Positions 11,514 to 22,440 of a stretch of 64,000 bases of DNA are shown in pieces. The stretch spans positions 930,001-994,000 of the forward strand of contig JANFOG010000013.1 in NCBI GenBank assembly GCA_024336345.1. Reading direction: 5' to 3'. Under the pieces are notes generated by a model, which was given only the letters and a program-made list of their open reading frames with translations, made no database searches and was not told where the DNA came from. The DNA comes from Mariannaea sp. PMI_226. Its lineage: Eukaryota; Ascomycota; Sordariomycetes; Hypocreales; Nectriaceae. The position numbers were made by a program, and so were the translations under genes. The first letter of the stretch is position 1. Every line of letters begins with the position of its first letter.

Positions 11514-13598
11514 TTACACAAGCAGAACTTCCGTTTCGGTTGCACTCTCGAGAAAATCAGGTCTCAAAGGCGTTGCTATTCCAACACGCTGGAAAGTGCC
11601 AGTGCCCAATGCTTCAACCAACAAAGCTACACTTTCTGAAATCTCTATTGCAAAAATGTCCATGGACTGGCTGCAAATTCTTGCTGCGTCAGCCACGTAA
11701 TCCAGCTGGCCGACAACCTCTTGTTTTCTCGCGTCGTATGCCACGACCTTTCCGCTCACCGAGTCTGCAGAGAAGACAGACTGCTCAGGTGCATCAGAGA
11801 AGGAAAACGTTAAATCATTTGGGTCATTAGGGCCACTTCTCCGTCTGGATGCTGATATGATTGCTGACCAGGGTTTATACCTCGCTGTGCTCGTCCAAAA
11901 GGGTCGTATCCGAGTGTGCACACACACATGTTTTACGAGAGCACCACGCAGAATAGAATCTTGACTTTCTGGCAATTTGGGATGTTTACTCTCCGAAAAG
12001 GAGATATTTATCAGCTTGAAAACCATACTCGGGCCGTTACGGTGTTTCATGCATATTCCCGTACGCAAAGGCAGAGAAGCCCACGACCACGAAGGTGCGA
12101 CGTTCCGACCAGGCAGTGGATCCGTCGATGCTGGCTTGACTACGGCCCAAGAGAGATCCTCGGCAAAAGTTGACTTCCAAAGGCCAGCGAGATACTCCTG
12201 ATCCACGTCGAAGCTTGAGTTGTATTTCGAAGCAAGGGCAGAGAGTGCAGCGAATCGGTCTGAGGGATTGGACATGTCGCGAAGCGTATAGGATTCTATA
12301 ACGGAAAGCCACTCTTCATGGCGATGTTGTGCGGTGCCTCGGTTGCACTGTAGTAAGAAGGCTTGGGGCGAGTTGGTTTGCATAGAAGTATCTTTCAAGT
12401 CGTCCTTTGACGCGGTGCTCCCGGCTGCCGTGTCGATTGATTCTATCAGTTGACTGTGCGCACATGACCAGTACATTCTATTTGGCGTCCAGTAAAGAAT
12501 TCGTGGTGAGAGAAACTGCTCTTGGAGTGTCCATGCGCGGGTTGCTAACGGAGATTGGGACAGCATTTCTTTCATGGACATATCGGATCCGGCAATCCAG
12601 AGGCCGCCGAGTTTTGAGGTACGTATGAGATAAGAGAAGGCGGTGCGTGAGGCAAGGAGAGGATCTGTAGCTTTCAGATTGGAGCAGACAGCGAGAGTGA
12701 AGTGGGCGTTGCCATAGTATTGATGCATCTTTGGTGCTTCGCGGATGAAGTCCGCCAGATCGCTCTCGTCCTGGACGATGCACAGTGAGTCGATCCAGAC
12801 ATGGAGGATTCCCATTCGATGGCAAAAAGAGATGGTGTCGCGCAGAGTAGAAGGGAGGTTGGTTAAAGGGAACGATTTGAGGCGAGTAGCCAAGTTGTTC
12901 GGCGTTGTTTTACCTCGTTGTATCTCAATGGCTTCCTCCTTTGACAATAGCTGTGTGCCCCACGAATAGCTAAGAGCGACGTATTCCACAAGCTTAGAGC
13001 CAGGGATGCATAGTTGCAGCTCCGAGTCCGACAGTATACGGACGAGTCGGGTCGGGTTTTCTGAGGACCAACTTAGACCTGAGCAAAACTGGAGATGTGT
13101 GTCATGGCAGTTTGTTATCCATTTTTGAGCTTGTCGGCGGATGGGTACGCTATTGGGGTTCTCGGACAGGTTCAGATTAGTTGGTATGCCTGGGACACAA
13201 CTCACTTGAGCTGATCGTGCGGGAAAGTCGCGAATGTCGATACTGATCTGGAAAGACTCTCCTGGCTCACTCGGGTAGCTCTTAGAGGCTGCCTGGACTG
13301 TAGCAAATACTGTGCATCCATTTGTGACTGCCGGGAGCTTTTCAGCATCGGAAACTGTGGCGCATCGGAGCAAAAGAGCTTGACGGACAATACTGCATGT
13401 ACTGCACTTCTCGGCACATTTGTCCAGCTCAGCGAAGTCTTTGTGGAAGGGCAAACGTCCGCGCGGAGCGGCTGTATCGGGACGTCGCGAGCGATCGAGA
13501 AGTATTTCAATTCGGCTGCAACCTCTGCACACTCGCTGCCGGTCAATTCCTGTGACGATGGTGGAGAAATCTGGTTCGGAGGATTTAAAAAGCCACAT
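11514..13598 (-). CDS. HET-domain protein (heterokaryon incompatibility)
   Basis: A single-exon gene of 694 residues. I chose the ATG at 13598 (MWLFKSSEPDF); the open frame runs to 13760, but the extra 54 residues look like translated leader. The HET domain starts at about 206 with YVALSYSWG, continues through LPSTLRDTISFCHRMGILHVWIDSLCI-type sequence, and ends near RAWTLQEQFLSPRILYW. The N-terminal 200 residues carry several cysteine pairs (CRGC, CAEKCSTC) before the HET core, a common arrangement. HET proteins trigger cell death when genetically different hyphae fuse, and they form large, polymorphic families. Which partner or allele it recognises cannot be told. No STAND/NACHT or WD repeats are fused to it. 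Confidence 0.9.
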   Translation of the reverse strand: MWLFKSSEPDFSTIVTGIDRQRVCRGCSRIEILLDRSRRPDTAAPRGRLPFHKDFAELDKCAEKCSTCSIVRQALLLRCATVSDAEKLPAVTNGCTVFATVQAASKSYPSEPGESFQISIDIRDFPARSAQVSCVPGIPTNLNLSENPNSVPIRRQAQKWITNCHDTHLQFCSGLSWSSENPTRLVRILSDSELQLCIPGSKLVEYVALSYSWGTQLLSKEEAIEIQRGKTTPNNLATRLKSFPLTNLPSTLRDTISFCHRMGILHVWIDSLCIVQDESDLADFIREAPKMHQYYGNAHFTLAVCSNLKATDPLLASRTAFSYLIRTSKLGGLWIAGSDMSMKEMLSQSPLATRAWTLQEQFLSPRILYWTPNRMYWSCAHSQLIESIDTAAGSTASKDDLKDTSMQTNSPQAFLLQCNRGTAQHRHEEWLSVIESYTLRDMSNPSDRFAALSALASKYNSSFDVDQEYLAGLWKSTFAEDLSWAVVKPASTDPLPGRNVAPSWSWASLPLRTGICMKHRNGPSMVFKLINISFSESKHPKLPESQDSILRGALVKHVCVHTRIRPFWTSTARYKPWSAIISASRRRSGPNDPNDLTFSFSDAPEQSVFSADSVSGKVVAYDARKQEVVGQLDYVADAARICSQSMDIFAIEISESVALLVEALGTGTFQRVGIATPLRPDFLESATETEVLLV

Positions 13599-14166
13599 CG
13601 TTACAGCACTGCACAGAAGCTGGGGGCTTCCAGCATATGAATTGGTGGTAAAACAAGTGAGTGTGGGGAGAGAGGGACGCCTGATGTTTGAGAATGGTCC
13701 CCCTTCACAACACCAGGCAGGGTCGCATCCTTCACCACCAAAGTGGAAGATACAATGCATTTATCGATTCAAGTCTGCAAAGCCCGTCTTACGGTATTAT
13801 GGTGGTCTTTTCGGCCATGCTAGAACCGGATATCCGATGATCTCAGTGTGCCTTGTTCGTTGACGACCGTCCAGGCAGCCCTGCAATTCATGCACAGCAA
13901 CCTGGACCCTAGTCATACGGCACGACACAATGTTGCATTTAGCGCTGAGCCCTGTTAAAGGATGTGGCGGAGTGGTGGTTGCAAAGACGTCACCTTACTC
14001 CCAGGCATTCTATGAATAGTTGGGGTCCGTATCTCACTGCGTCGCCATCATCTTCACATCCCCTCTCCTGCTCGAAGTCATTAACCTCTTCATAGAACGC
14101 AAGCCCGGTTGATTTCGACCACAGCACAACTAGAAACGCCCTTTTCCAATATAAAAATCTTCCAAG
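13599..14166. other. Divergent promoter region
   Basis: About 570 bp between the HET gene and the membrane-protein gene, transcribed in opposite directions. It includes the untranslated leader of the HET gene. No independent gene is seen. Confidence 0.45.
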
Positions 14167-14840
14167 ATGAGAGACGTCCTTCCTTGGATGGTCGCGCACA
14201 CGTTGTGCGTCCTGACCCATTTCGCATTCATGGTTGCCAGCACATTCGCCTTTGCCAGTCCAACCAGCTCTGGCCCGCTCACTTGGGATCCCGACCAGTG
14301 GGAATTTGATGGCCGCAAAACTTCTTTATCCTGGATGGCGAGTGCAACGGTAGGTAGTTTATTATTGACTTTCAACTACTCTTCATACGGACTCGAGATT
14401 GACAGCCATTTTTACCTGAGTAGGCGTCCTTCGCCGCGTTCACCAACCTCGCGTACGCGAGCTCGCTCTGGAAACTCGAGCAGCGCACCGCCGACTCGAC
14501 GAGCGACAACCGGCGCTTCAATAAACAAGTAGCGCTTGCCCTCGGCATCGCACTCAACTGCTGCTTTATACTGGCTGATTTCGCCTTCGCCAAGGCAGCA
14601 GGACAATACGCTGAGGAGAGTACAGCCTTCAGCGTCGTACGCGCATTCGCCGCAATTGCAGGGTATAGCTTTTTTTCTCCCTCCCTCTGACGGGTTTCCG
14701 GCTTGGGAAGCTGACAGTGGTTATGCAGAGTCACGGCTGTTGTAACTGTTCTTCTGGACATTCTGAAGTTTTACGACACTTGCAAGCAGGACAGAGAGAC
14801 CTACGAAGTGCTGGACAGTATGGAACCAGAGGATTGGTAA
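14167..14840 (+). CDS. Small four-helix membrane protein, unknown
   Basis: Three exons, 14167-14349, 14424-14662 and 14729-14840, give 177 residues. Introns are 14350-14423 (GTAGGT..TAG) and 14663-14728 (GTATAG..CAG). Four hydrophobic stretches can be read: about 8-30 (around LTHFAFMVASTFAFA), about 62-77 (ASFAAFTNLAYASSLW), about 98-118 (VALALGIALNCCFILADFAF) and about 130-153 (VVRAFAAIAGVTAVVTVLLD). The tail is charged and ends EPEDW. Size and four-helix layout recall MARVEL-like fungal membrane proteins, but no signature is definite. It is probably in the plasma membrane or endomembranes. It converges on the Zn2Cys6 regulator, with about 220 bp between stops. Confidence 0.7.
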
Positions 14841-15064
14841 GCATCTAGGACCACGATTTCAACAAGGTATCACGGCTCTCTTTATATGGTGTATCGATCG
14901 CACTTCTCCATCAAGGAGCACTTGGTGTTGCTTAACTTATCCCCCCTATACGCTTCCGGCTCCGAGCGACAATAATCCCTGAAGCGTTTCAAGCAAGCCT
15001 CCGCCGCCCAGTCCTGTATGTCTATTATCCCCTTATCTATTCATCCTACTTTGGGAGCGCCTCG

Positions 15065-17392
15065 TCAAAAGTGGGGGTGCGTTCCTGCTTGCATAAAACT
15101 CGCAGCATCGAGGGGGTCAAGAGAGTAGCCTGAGAGCTGGTCGACCAACCAGTCCTGGTCCTGTTGAGTTGCGACAGGCGCCACGGTCTCGACAGGTGGT
15201 GCTGGTGAAGGGTTTGATTGAGGAACGGTGGCTTCAAGACCGGCTATAACAGTGGGGATGTCATAAGGCAGGCCGAGCTGGCTTAGAGCCTGCTCCCGTA
15301 CGCGCCATGCTTTGAGTATAGAGACTCCAAGAGTCACATTTTTCTTCCTGGTCATATTCCACACTTCTGGGTGGTTATGGTACACCCGGTCAATCAATGC
15401 CCACGAACGATCGACCAGTGAACCCAAGGAACGAGTTTGCAACTGTCCAGCAATGAAGAGAATACCATCGGTCTCAAAGTGTAGTTTAAAGAACCACGCA
15501 AAACTGGTTTCTTTGATCTCTTCGTACAGGTCCGTGTGTCGTTCAAAATGTACAAGACATATCCTGAAAACATTATCTTCCGAATTGAAAATCTCAGTGC
15601 CCCATTCTGGTAATTCGTGAAGTGGCGTGAGCAGAGAGAACAGCTCACTAGCCAAGACGGTCTTGAATCTGCTCGCGAGGAAGTGCAGAGGACTGACCGA
15701 GGGGTCGAGGTTGTTGTTTTCTTCCGCGCTAAAGAGTTGAGTCTCTATGAATTGGACAATGTCTTTCGGCGTGGCGGAGTCCTTGGGAGTCTGGTCTTTG
15801 GCGGAAGCTTGCTTGAGTGAGCCAAGTGATAAGGTCTGGAGATCGGTGATTCGGTTCTCAATGACGAAACGGGCCAGTTCACATGTAACCATCATGAAGG
15901 CCATTTCAGTTGGGCCGTCGCGCGGTTGAATGGGTTCCATAAAGTTTGGATACAGATCTGCATCGTTGACATTGTGGGGGAGCTTCGTATCCCAATGCCA
16001 GGTTAATAAGGGCGCATGAAAACCCGATGCCATGGCATGTTTGGTGTCCGCCATGATGATCTGCCACCAAAGACGCCTGCGCATCTCTGCTTCAAATGGG
16101 GTGAAATCGAACGCGTCGCCGTCCCGGTGAAGTCCCAACTTTTGGGCCATCCTGATCAAGATGCCGCTGAGAATCCAGGTTTCGTGGCGGTCGGCACGGC
16201 CATGGAGACCGAGCTGGTTTGTTAGTGAGTCGAGTGTTACTGAGAAGCGAATGAAGGGGGGCAAAAGAAACTCACCAAGTAAAGGACCAGTGATTGCAAA
16301 ATCATCATGTCGTACTTTTCTAGGAAACTGGCCCGAGTAAGGGCAGTCTTTATTCCCGAGGCAAACCTACGAAGTGCCTCTTCCTTTGGCATATCCAAAA
16401 TGGTATTGGACTCTTCTTCTGTCAAAGATACTGTTGATATGAAGTAGATGGAAAAGAGCAACGCCTGGGCATTGTGAGGAATCTTAGAATGGTCCGTAGA
16501 GGCGTCAAACACCACAGGCTGTAAGCTGGGAACGTGGATGAGCTTTATTAGTGGGTTAACCCTCTCTAAGAAAACCTGCCACAGCTTAAATACTTGTACA
16601 GGCGCTGGTGTGACGTCGTCAAAGTTGGCTGGAGACACATCGCTAAAGGAGAGGTTAACCTCATCTTCGGGAGGGTTCACGTCCGAGTCGGCCATGCTGC
16701 GTTCTTCATCTTCCAAAAGCTGGCGCATAGATTGAAGCTGTGATATTTTTTCATTATAGGTTAGTTCTATGTGTTCTCCCATTACCTCTTTGTTAAATTC
16801 TTTGGAGGAGATTCTTACCTGTTTCTGGACTGTTGACCAAGGAAAGTTGTCGCTGTACTTCATGCTACCATCTTCGACGATAACCTTCCCCATTGGCATC
16901 CATATGGGGTTTCTGCTGTTATCATCTGGTCCCTGGGATTGGATTTGAAGAGGACTTTGAAGCAGCGAACCATCGCCTGAGCCGGCATAGTCAACTGAAG
17001 GCGATGAACCTGAGGTGTCTGCGCCGTTTGTCGTAGGCAAGGGTCCATACTGCTTCAAAAGAGCCTCGCATTTGGCCAGGCGTTCTCGCAAGTCCCGATT
17101 TGTCCGTCTTTTCTTACGAGCTGGAGCTGGTGTTGATGGAGTGCATCTTGCGCCAATCTATAAGTGTGTGCTAGAGTCAGCGCAATTTGCCCTCTCCGTA
17201 CATCTGTACAACAGCCAAGGATGATTGAAAAAAAGAATGTGCGCCAACCTTTTCACAATTTGAACAAGGCGCGCCTTTATCGCACTTGATCTTGCGCTGC
17301 TGGCACAGAACGCATGCCAGGATCTTGGGGGATTTGATATGTGCGGGGACCTCGGCATACATTGGGGTGGCTAGGGGGGTAAACTCGGCCAT
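15065..17392 (-). CDS. Zn2Cys6 transcription factor
   Basis: Four exons (17392-17249, 17157-16819, 16737-16276, 16213-15065) encode 697 residues. The zinc cluster is at about 26-53: CVLCQQRKIKCDKGAPCSNC, with the sixth Cys just after intron 1 (IGARC). It is followed by a basic linker (PARKKRRTNRDLRERLAKCE) that probably leads into a dimerisation coil. The middle and C-terminal parts carry the fungal-specific regulatory region, including LHGRADRHETWILSGILIRM and EMRRRLWWQI. The second intron (16738-16818) keeps the frame if retained, but has a GTAAG donor and an ACTAAC branch site, so splicing is likely. It is a nuclear activator or repressor; the target pathway is unknown. More than 2 kb of upstream DNA separates it from the next gene. 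Confidence 0.9.
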
Positions 17393-19462
17393 CGGTGAAA
17401 CAAGGATATTTGCTGTGTATGTTGAAACCAAGTGGCTTGCGATAGTGAGGGCAAAAGACGAGCGTATGGTATTATTCAGCACTGTCACAGGCCGGATAGT
17501 CGTGGAATTGAGTTGGAGTCAGTTGGCCGTCTCCTGACTTTGATAGATGTGATGTTAGTAGAACAACCCCCAAGGTGGCCAGGCTCGCACTTGCAACGCC
17601 GATAGTGATCTTTGTAAACGACCAAAACAAATTCTTTCTCTTCAGACACGACGATGATGAGTTGTTGAAGTGATGATGGATCCCGCTGCGCATCCCAGGT
17701 ACGGTGATGAAGAGCCCGAAATGCGGGACATGGTGGGACCTGTGACAAGCCGGGGAAAACAAGACCCCGAATGCCCGATCGTATGATACGCCATCCCTTT
17801 TCCAGGTTTTTTATTCCCCGAGACATGTTAATTCTTTTTACCATGTACAGACTACGGAGCACAGAGTGTAGAGATGGTATCCCTACGATGTAACACGTGG
17901 AAGAGCGGATACTGCAAGAAGAACTACCTATAACATTTCCCAAATAAGCCGAATATCTTCAACGCCACAAGGGCCGTCATGGCGGGAATACTGGGCATAT
18001 AAAAAGTGTAGGTTTAGTATTATACGTTGCCACTCGATATGTGAGCGGTATGACGTATGCAACGCCTATGGGGACTGAATCCATACCTGGATGTTTTTAA
18101 TTAATTAATTAGCTTTGTAAAAACAATTGAAGGATCTCGCTGATCGGGAAGCTGCTTTTTTGACGATATGACGAAGAGAAATGATAAACATCTGGGTTAG
18201 CTTCTCATTATAGTGAGGAGACAGTGAATTGGCCTCACGAATTTGCTTTATTTGGACGTGGAGGTAAACATTCTGTAAGTAGTTTGTTTGCCTTATCTAG
18301 TGATGCACGGTACCATTCTGGCACAGTATTACAGAGTTGGTTGATGTTTCTTTTTGAGTCTATTGGCGAATACATTTCATTGCAAACGCGGCTGCAGAGA
18401 GCTTGAAGAACAACAAAAGAAGACACCCTAATTTTGGTCGCAATGTCGAGAGACACTCACGCACTACGAGGGCAATGAAAGAACGTTTCGACGGATGGAC
18501 AGCCCTGTATACCAGCAAGATAAGCGGTCAGTCTTCAGGTATAGATGTATGTTCTAATAGTTCTTCATGAATAATGAGCGCGAAAAAGAAAAAAAGGCTT
18601 CCCGCCAGTCTCATCAAGTCTGTGAAATTAATTCATCAACTGACCGAAAATACCGATTCAACACTAATTCTCACACGTAGATACAGTGAAGGGTGCAGCT
18701 GCAATGCGCTCAATTACGCCCCAAGCATCGATCAGGGCCAAGATAACAAGAGTCGTCGATAACCATTTCGCGCATTACAAAGAAGGTTATCCGATGCGCA
18801 TTCTCTGTGTCTTTCATTTCAGGAACCATGATGAGTTTGTTTTAATTTTTTTTTACTTTTTTTTTTTTGCAACGGGGGGATGCAACGTGCAGCGACGTGA
18901 GAAAAATCCCTGACGTTGTCATGATGAATATGTGGCGAATCAAAGGATGTCGAGAGGCAGCACTATATGCAGCATATTAGTACCCTTTACATCTATGAAC
19001 CAGTCTTGCACCTCGTTTCTCAGCTTGGTTGTTTAAAGGGGATGACAGTGCTTGCGTGGCAGAGAGCGAAAAGGACCAAGATATTTCTTCCAACAGTTCT
19101 AGAGGAGCCAACTATCGGAGCATATCACAACTAACAAGACGTCAAATTTGGGTCCATCCATGTTGATGGTAGAAAAAGTCTGTGGATTCTCTCCTCTCAG
19201 CTATGTCATCAGTATCGTTCAACACAATGCAGGGACTAGGTTTTCAAAGCTGAGGTTTGCTAGGCAGCCTCACTTTGTTTTGCTTGAACCATCCAATCGT
19301 CTTCACCCAAAACACCCCGCCCGCTTTAGGCAGCAATATCGGTTTGTGTCATGATCATTGGATTTTGTTTTCGTCACACTCGATTGTGGATTGCGTTGTG
19401 AACTCATTTCTTGACCTCAGTCATCTATTTTCCTTATCTTAGTCCACCCAGCACTGTGCAAC
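17393..19462. other. Intergenic, 2.1 kb
   Basis: This contains the leader and promoter of the Zn2Cys6 gene on the minus strand and the promoter of the BTB gene on the plus strand. Open frames at 17472-17943 (-) sit in the likely leader and start mostly from non-ATG codons. A minus-strand frame at 18235-18456 reads somewhat like protein (CNEMYSPIDSKRNINQLC) but has no start, splice context or recognised family. A T-rich tract occurs at about 18845-18870. Confidence 0.4.
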
Positions 19463-20506
19463 ATGGCTTTCGCTTATGTAGGCATTAACAATAATACCAC
19501 CAATACGGGCTTCAACAATACCATCAACGCGGGCTTCCAAGATACCACCAACACGGGCTTTCCCACCTCATCACCCGCTCTGCGAGGCTTTGGGCAGCCA
19601 AGTGGCCGGTTACAAGGACCTAATGCTATCGAGCCAGCCATGATACCTTTAGATGAGCTGAGACTCTCTCTGGTCTGGTCAGTCCTGTCACATTTCGAGA
19701 TATCCTATTGACTTGGAACCAGGATAAACTATTTACATCTGGCTCATACTCTGACCTAACGATCCTATGTGGCGAGGACCGATATCAAGTGCACAAAGCT
19801 GTCATCTGCCCCCGCTCTGACTTCTTCGAGGCGATATGTAATAGTTCTTTCAAGGTCCCCCTCCCCTACCCCAGTGTGTTCATTGTGTATGGCATTGGAA
19901 TTTTACTCAAACATTCAATAGGAAGCAAACACGGGAGAAATTGATCTCCCCGACGACGACTCGTTGGCGGTCAAGATGATGATCCAGTATTTCTATCGCC
20001 TCGACTATTCGAATATCCCAGCATCTACGCCAGTGGAGCAGCCTTCTGGTCCCCCAAATCCATTCACGTCTCCTGAAATTAACCAGACGACCCCGAGTCC
20101 CTTTTTGGATAATTTAAGTTTATCACCTGCGTCGGTCAGAAAAAATAAACGCCGGTTCAAAGGCTTATCGATGCTGCAAAAGCCACCATCAAATCTCAAC
20201 CTGCATGCCAAAGTGTATGCACTGGGAGAGAAATATGGCATTAAGGGCCTCAAAGCATTAGCTGTCAAGAAATTCGAAGATGAGGTGGTTCATCATTGGG
20301 ATAGTGCAGATTTCTTGCTAGCAATCCAAGAGGTGTATACCTCGACGGTCGACCACGATCGGCCAATGCGGGATGCTGTTGTAGCGACTTTCAGCAAACA
20401 TGGTTCCTTGCTGGATAAGCCATCCGTTCAAGACGTAGTTAAGGGCCTTGAGCTATCATTTGATCTTCTCATGCAGTATAGGAAAAAACAGAGTGCGCTC
20501 GAATAG
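19463..20506 (+). CDS. BTB/POZ-domain protein
   Basis: Three exons, 19463-19672, 19723-19854 and 19922-20506, give 308 residues. The BTB core is evident: LFTSGSYSDLTILCGEDRYQ, then VHKAVICPRSDFFEAICNSS, then across intron 2 FKEANTGEIDLPDDDS and the MMIQYFYRLDY helix. A Pro/Ser-rich insertion (about 155-205) precedes a helical part (LHAKVYALGEKYGIKGLKAL) typical of fungal BTB proteins. Such proteins dimerise and are often adaptors for Cullin-3 ubiquitin ligases; that role is inference. The N-terminus carries three 8-residue Asn/Thr/Gly/Phe repeats. Intron 1 has a weak donor (GTCTGG) chosen because it alone keeps the frame, so that junction is uncertain. Confidence 0.82.
19490..19561 (+). repeat. 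3 x 24-bp coding tandem repeat
   Basis: Three imperfect 24-bp units at 19490-19513, 19514-19537 and 19538-19561 share the core ATACCACCAA-ACGGGCTTC. They encode repeated 8-residue units ending in (T/A)GF at the N-terminus of the BTB protein. Unit number may vary between strains without breaking the frame. Confidence 0.85.
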
Positions 20507-21834
20507 AAGACAAACTCTTCCACGTGGTGTTTTATAAGAGGTTTCAGGGTGGATTTGATGTCGAAGATGAATGGTCTTGCTTCGGAATTCACGTTGACTC
20601 TACAATTATGTGAACAGGCAGACCCATACGTTCTTCTTCCTTCAAGCCTAAAAGTAAATTGGGATTATTTCATTGGAGACTAAGCAACATCAAGGTCTCT
20701 GTGATTTATTGTCTCGGGGCTGAGAATCAGACGTTGAGATGGTAGATTCTATCTACCCTTGACAGGTCTGCAAAGCTACTTTTCTATCCCCAGAAGATTT
20801 ACTATTTACTTCAAGGAGTTCCTTATATACACTAATTTAGCAAAGTAACAGGAATTTGTTGCGGGTGGATATGCGTAGGTGGATATACTTAGGTAGACAT
20901 GCTTAAGATTGCCAACTGGGGTCTCAATCTTTTCTCAATCTTTTCTCATATTGGTGTTGGGATGTGACATTTTCTGAAATTTTCTGTAATAAACTGTCAT
21001 TCGTACTACTCAAGATATGACTTGTATCATTCTGTCATTCCTTTTCCCGTTACTTGATATTTACTGCCGGTCTGGGATGGAAGCTTGTCGAGGAGAGTTT
21101 TTGTATTGACGCATGTGCATAGGCCAATGACGGTCGTACAAACCGTCTTCTACTGCTACTCAACTGACTTAGTAGATAGTCTACAATATTAGTCGTTGTC
21201 GTTCAATAAGGAGCCTCCGCTCCATTCTCTCTAGGGATGACCCAATACATTTTTGCTTCAGGACCAATCCAGGTGCATCATGATAGTTGACCAGGGTTTC
21301 GTCAGATACCGTCTAGATACCTGATCAGACACGCCTTTAGAGGCCAATCCACACTGGAAACAAGGTTGTATACGGAGGCAGCTTTCAAAGTGGTCGGTTG
21401 GACTAAGTAACGCCACATCCCATGACTCCTGAAACTATTTGCCAATGCATTCCCTTTGATCAACTCCGATGGCTCCGTCTAGCGACTCCCTAGCAATGAT
21501 GGCTGCAAGGGACGCTCTCTACCTCGTTGCGCCTGAAGCCTTCTAATTTATGACGGCATTTACTAGAATGAAGTAAGATTGATGTGTGTCTAGTATTCAT
21601 CCCTGATGTGGCATTGTTATTGCTTTTTCTCGACCAACCGAAAGCTCCTGAAAGCGACATCTGTAATCTGTCGTAGAGGTGTAGATGACCCTTGCTCGTG
21701 GCCTCAGGCAGATAACTAGAATCATTTAATTACAGCGTAGGTATGCCACATCATTGTCCTTCATGCATCATTTTTCTTGTCCACTTTTACTTCCCACGTT
21801 TTACCGGCTGTCAAGATCCTCGGCTGCAGACGAC
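20507..21834. other. Intergenic, 1.3 kb
   Basis: No gene is recognised between the BTB and RNase III genes. It includes the 14-bp tandem repeat at 20864-20905 and, just after it, a duplicated CTCAATCTTTT word (about 20932-20950). Confidence 0.5.
20864..20905. repeat. 3 x 14-bp tandem repeat
   Basis: Three adjacent 14-bp units: GGTGGATATGCGTA, GGTGGATATACTTA and GGTAGACATGCTTA. They lie in non-coding DNA about 360 bp after the BTB gene stop. Confidence 0.85.
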
Positions 21835-22440
21835 ATGCCTCCATCCTACATCATTGACAGCATCGCCTTATGCGAGAAGATTATCGGATACTCCTTCGCA
21901 TCCAAGGTACTGTGCGCCGAAGCCCTCAATACTGCGGGGGACACGAGGGCTCGACTTGTTTTCGATGGGGTGTACACAGTACTGCCCAAGAATGATCGCC
22001 TTGCTGTCTATGGTGATTCTGCGGCCGATTTCTACTTGTGCAGCCTCTGGTTGCGGCAGAAGAAGCTTGACAAAGGTAAGCCCCAACATGTCTGTGGTGC
22101 TTGAACTGCTTATAGCCAGTCATTATTCTGGATTTCGAGCTAGAATGCCAAGGCAACTGACCCCTGGATGCGACCTTTTACAGCTAGTTGGACCAAGATT
22201 CGGCATGACCTTGTCAGCAACGAGAATCTTGCTCGGGTCGGTAAAGAACATGGCCTTGATGGCTGTATTAATGTGAACGCTGGAACGAACCAAATTTCTC
22301 CCGCAATGGTTGCAACAACAGTCGAGGCTATCCTCGGCGCTGTCGAGCAGGACGGCGGTCGTGAAGCTCTGGGTAAAGTTATGAATCAACTGGGTCTCGC
22401 GCAGCATACCCTGCTTTCATCGGTAATACATATCTCTTAA
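21835..22440 (+). CDS. Short RNase III-domain protein
   Basis: Two exons, 21835-22075 and 22184-22440, encode 165 residues. The intron has a GTAAGC donor and the join gives DKASWTKIRHDLVSNENLA. The fold follows a single RNase III domain: an N-terminal helix (YIIDSIALCEKIIGYSFASK), the signature helix NDRLAVYGDSAAD with the conserved GDxxxD, and the late TTVEAILGAVEQDGG with the conserved Glu. These residues bind the metal that cleaves double-stranded RNA. No dsRNA-binding domain follows, and the protein is much shorter than Dicer or Rnt1. Similar stand-alone domains occur in many filamentous fungi without known role. An upstream in-frame ATG at 21763 would add 24 residues. The last codons may be readthrough of an unused splice site (GTAATA). 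Confidence 0.75.

Noticed and set aside
16738..16818. Treating this stretch as coding, because it has no stop
   Set aside because: It has a GTAAG donor, ACTAAC branch site and CACAG end, and its translation lacks character, so it is better read as an 81-nt intron.
10277..17392. A possible secondary-metabolite cluster (hydrolase, Zn2Cys6 regulator, with the SDR further on)
   Set aside because: No backbone enzyme (PKS, NRPS, terpene cyclase, DMAT) or P450 is present, and unrelated genes lie between.
17472..17943. Minus-strand open frames with a hydrophobic stretch upstream of the Zn2Cys6 gene
   Set aside because: They begin mostly from non-ATG codons and lie in the probable leader of the regulator; no family pattern or splice support.
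18235..18456. Minus-strand frame reading CNEMYSPIDSKRNINQLC
   Set aside because: It looks faintly protein-like but has no ATG in a sensible place, no convincing splice partners and no recognised domain.
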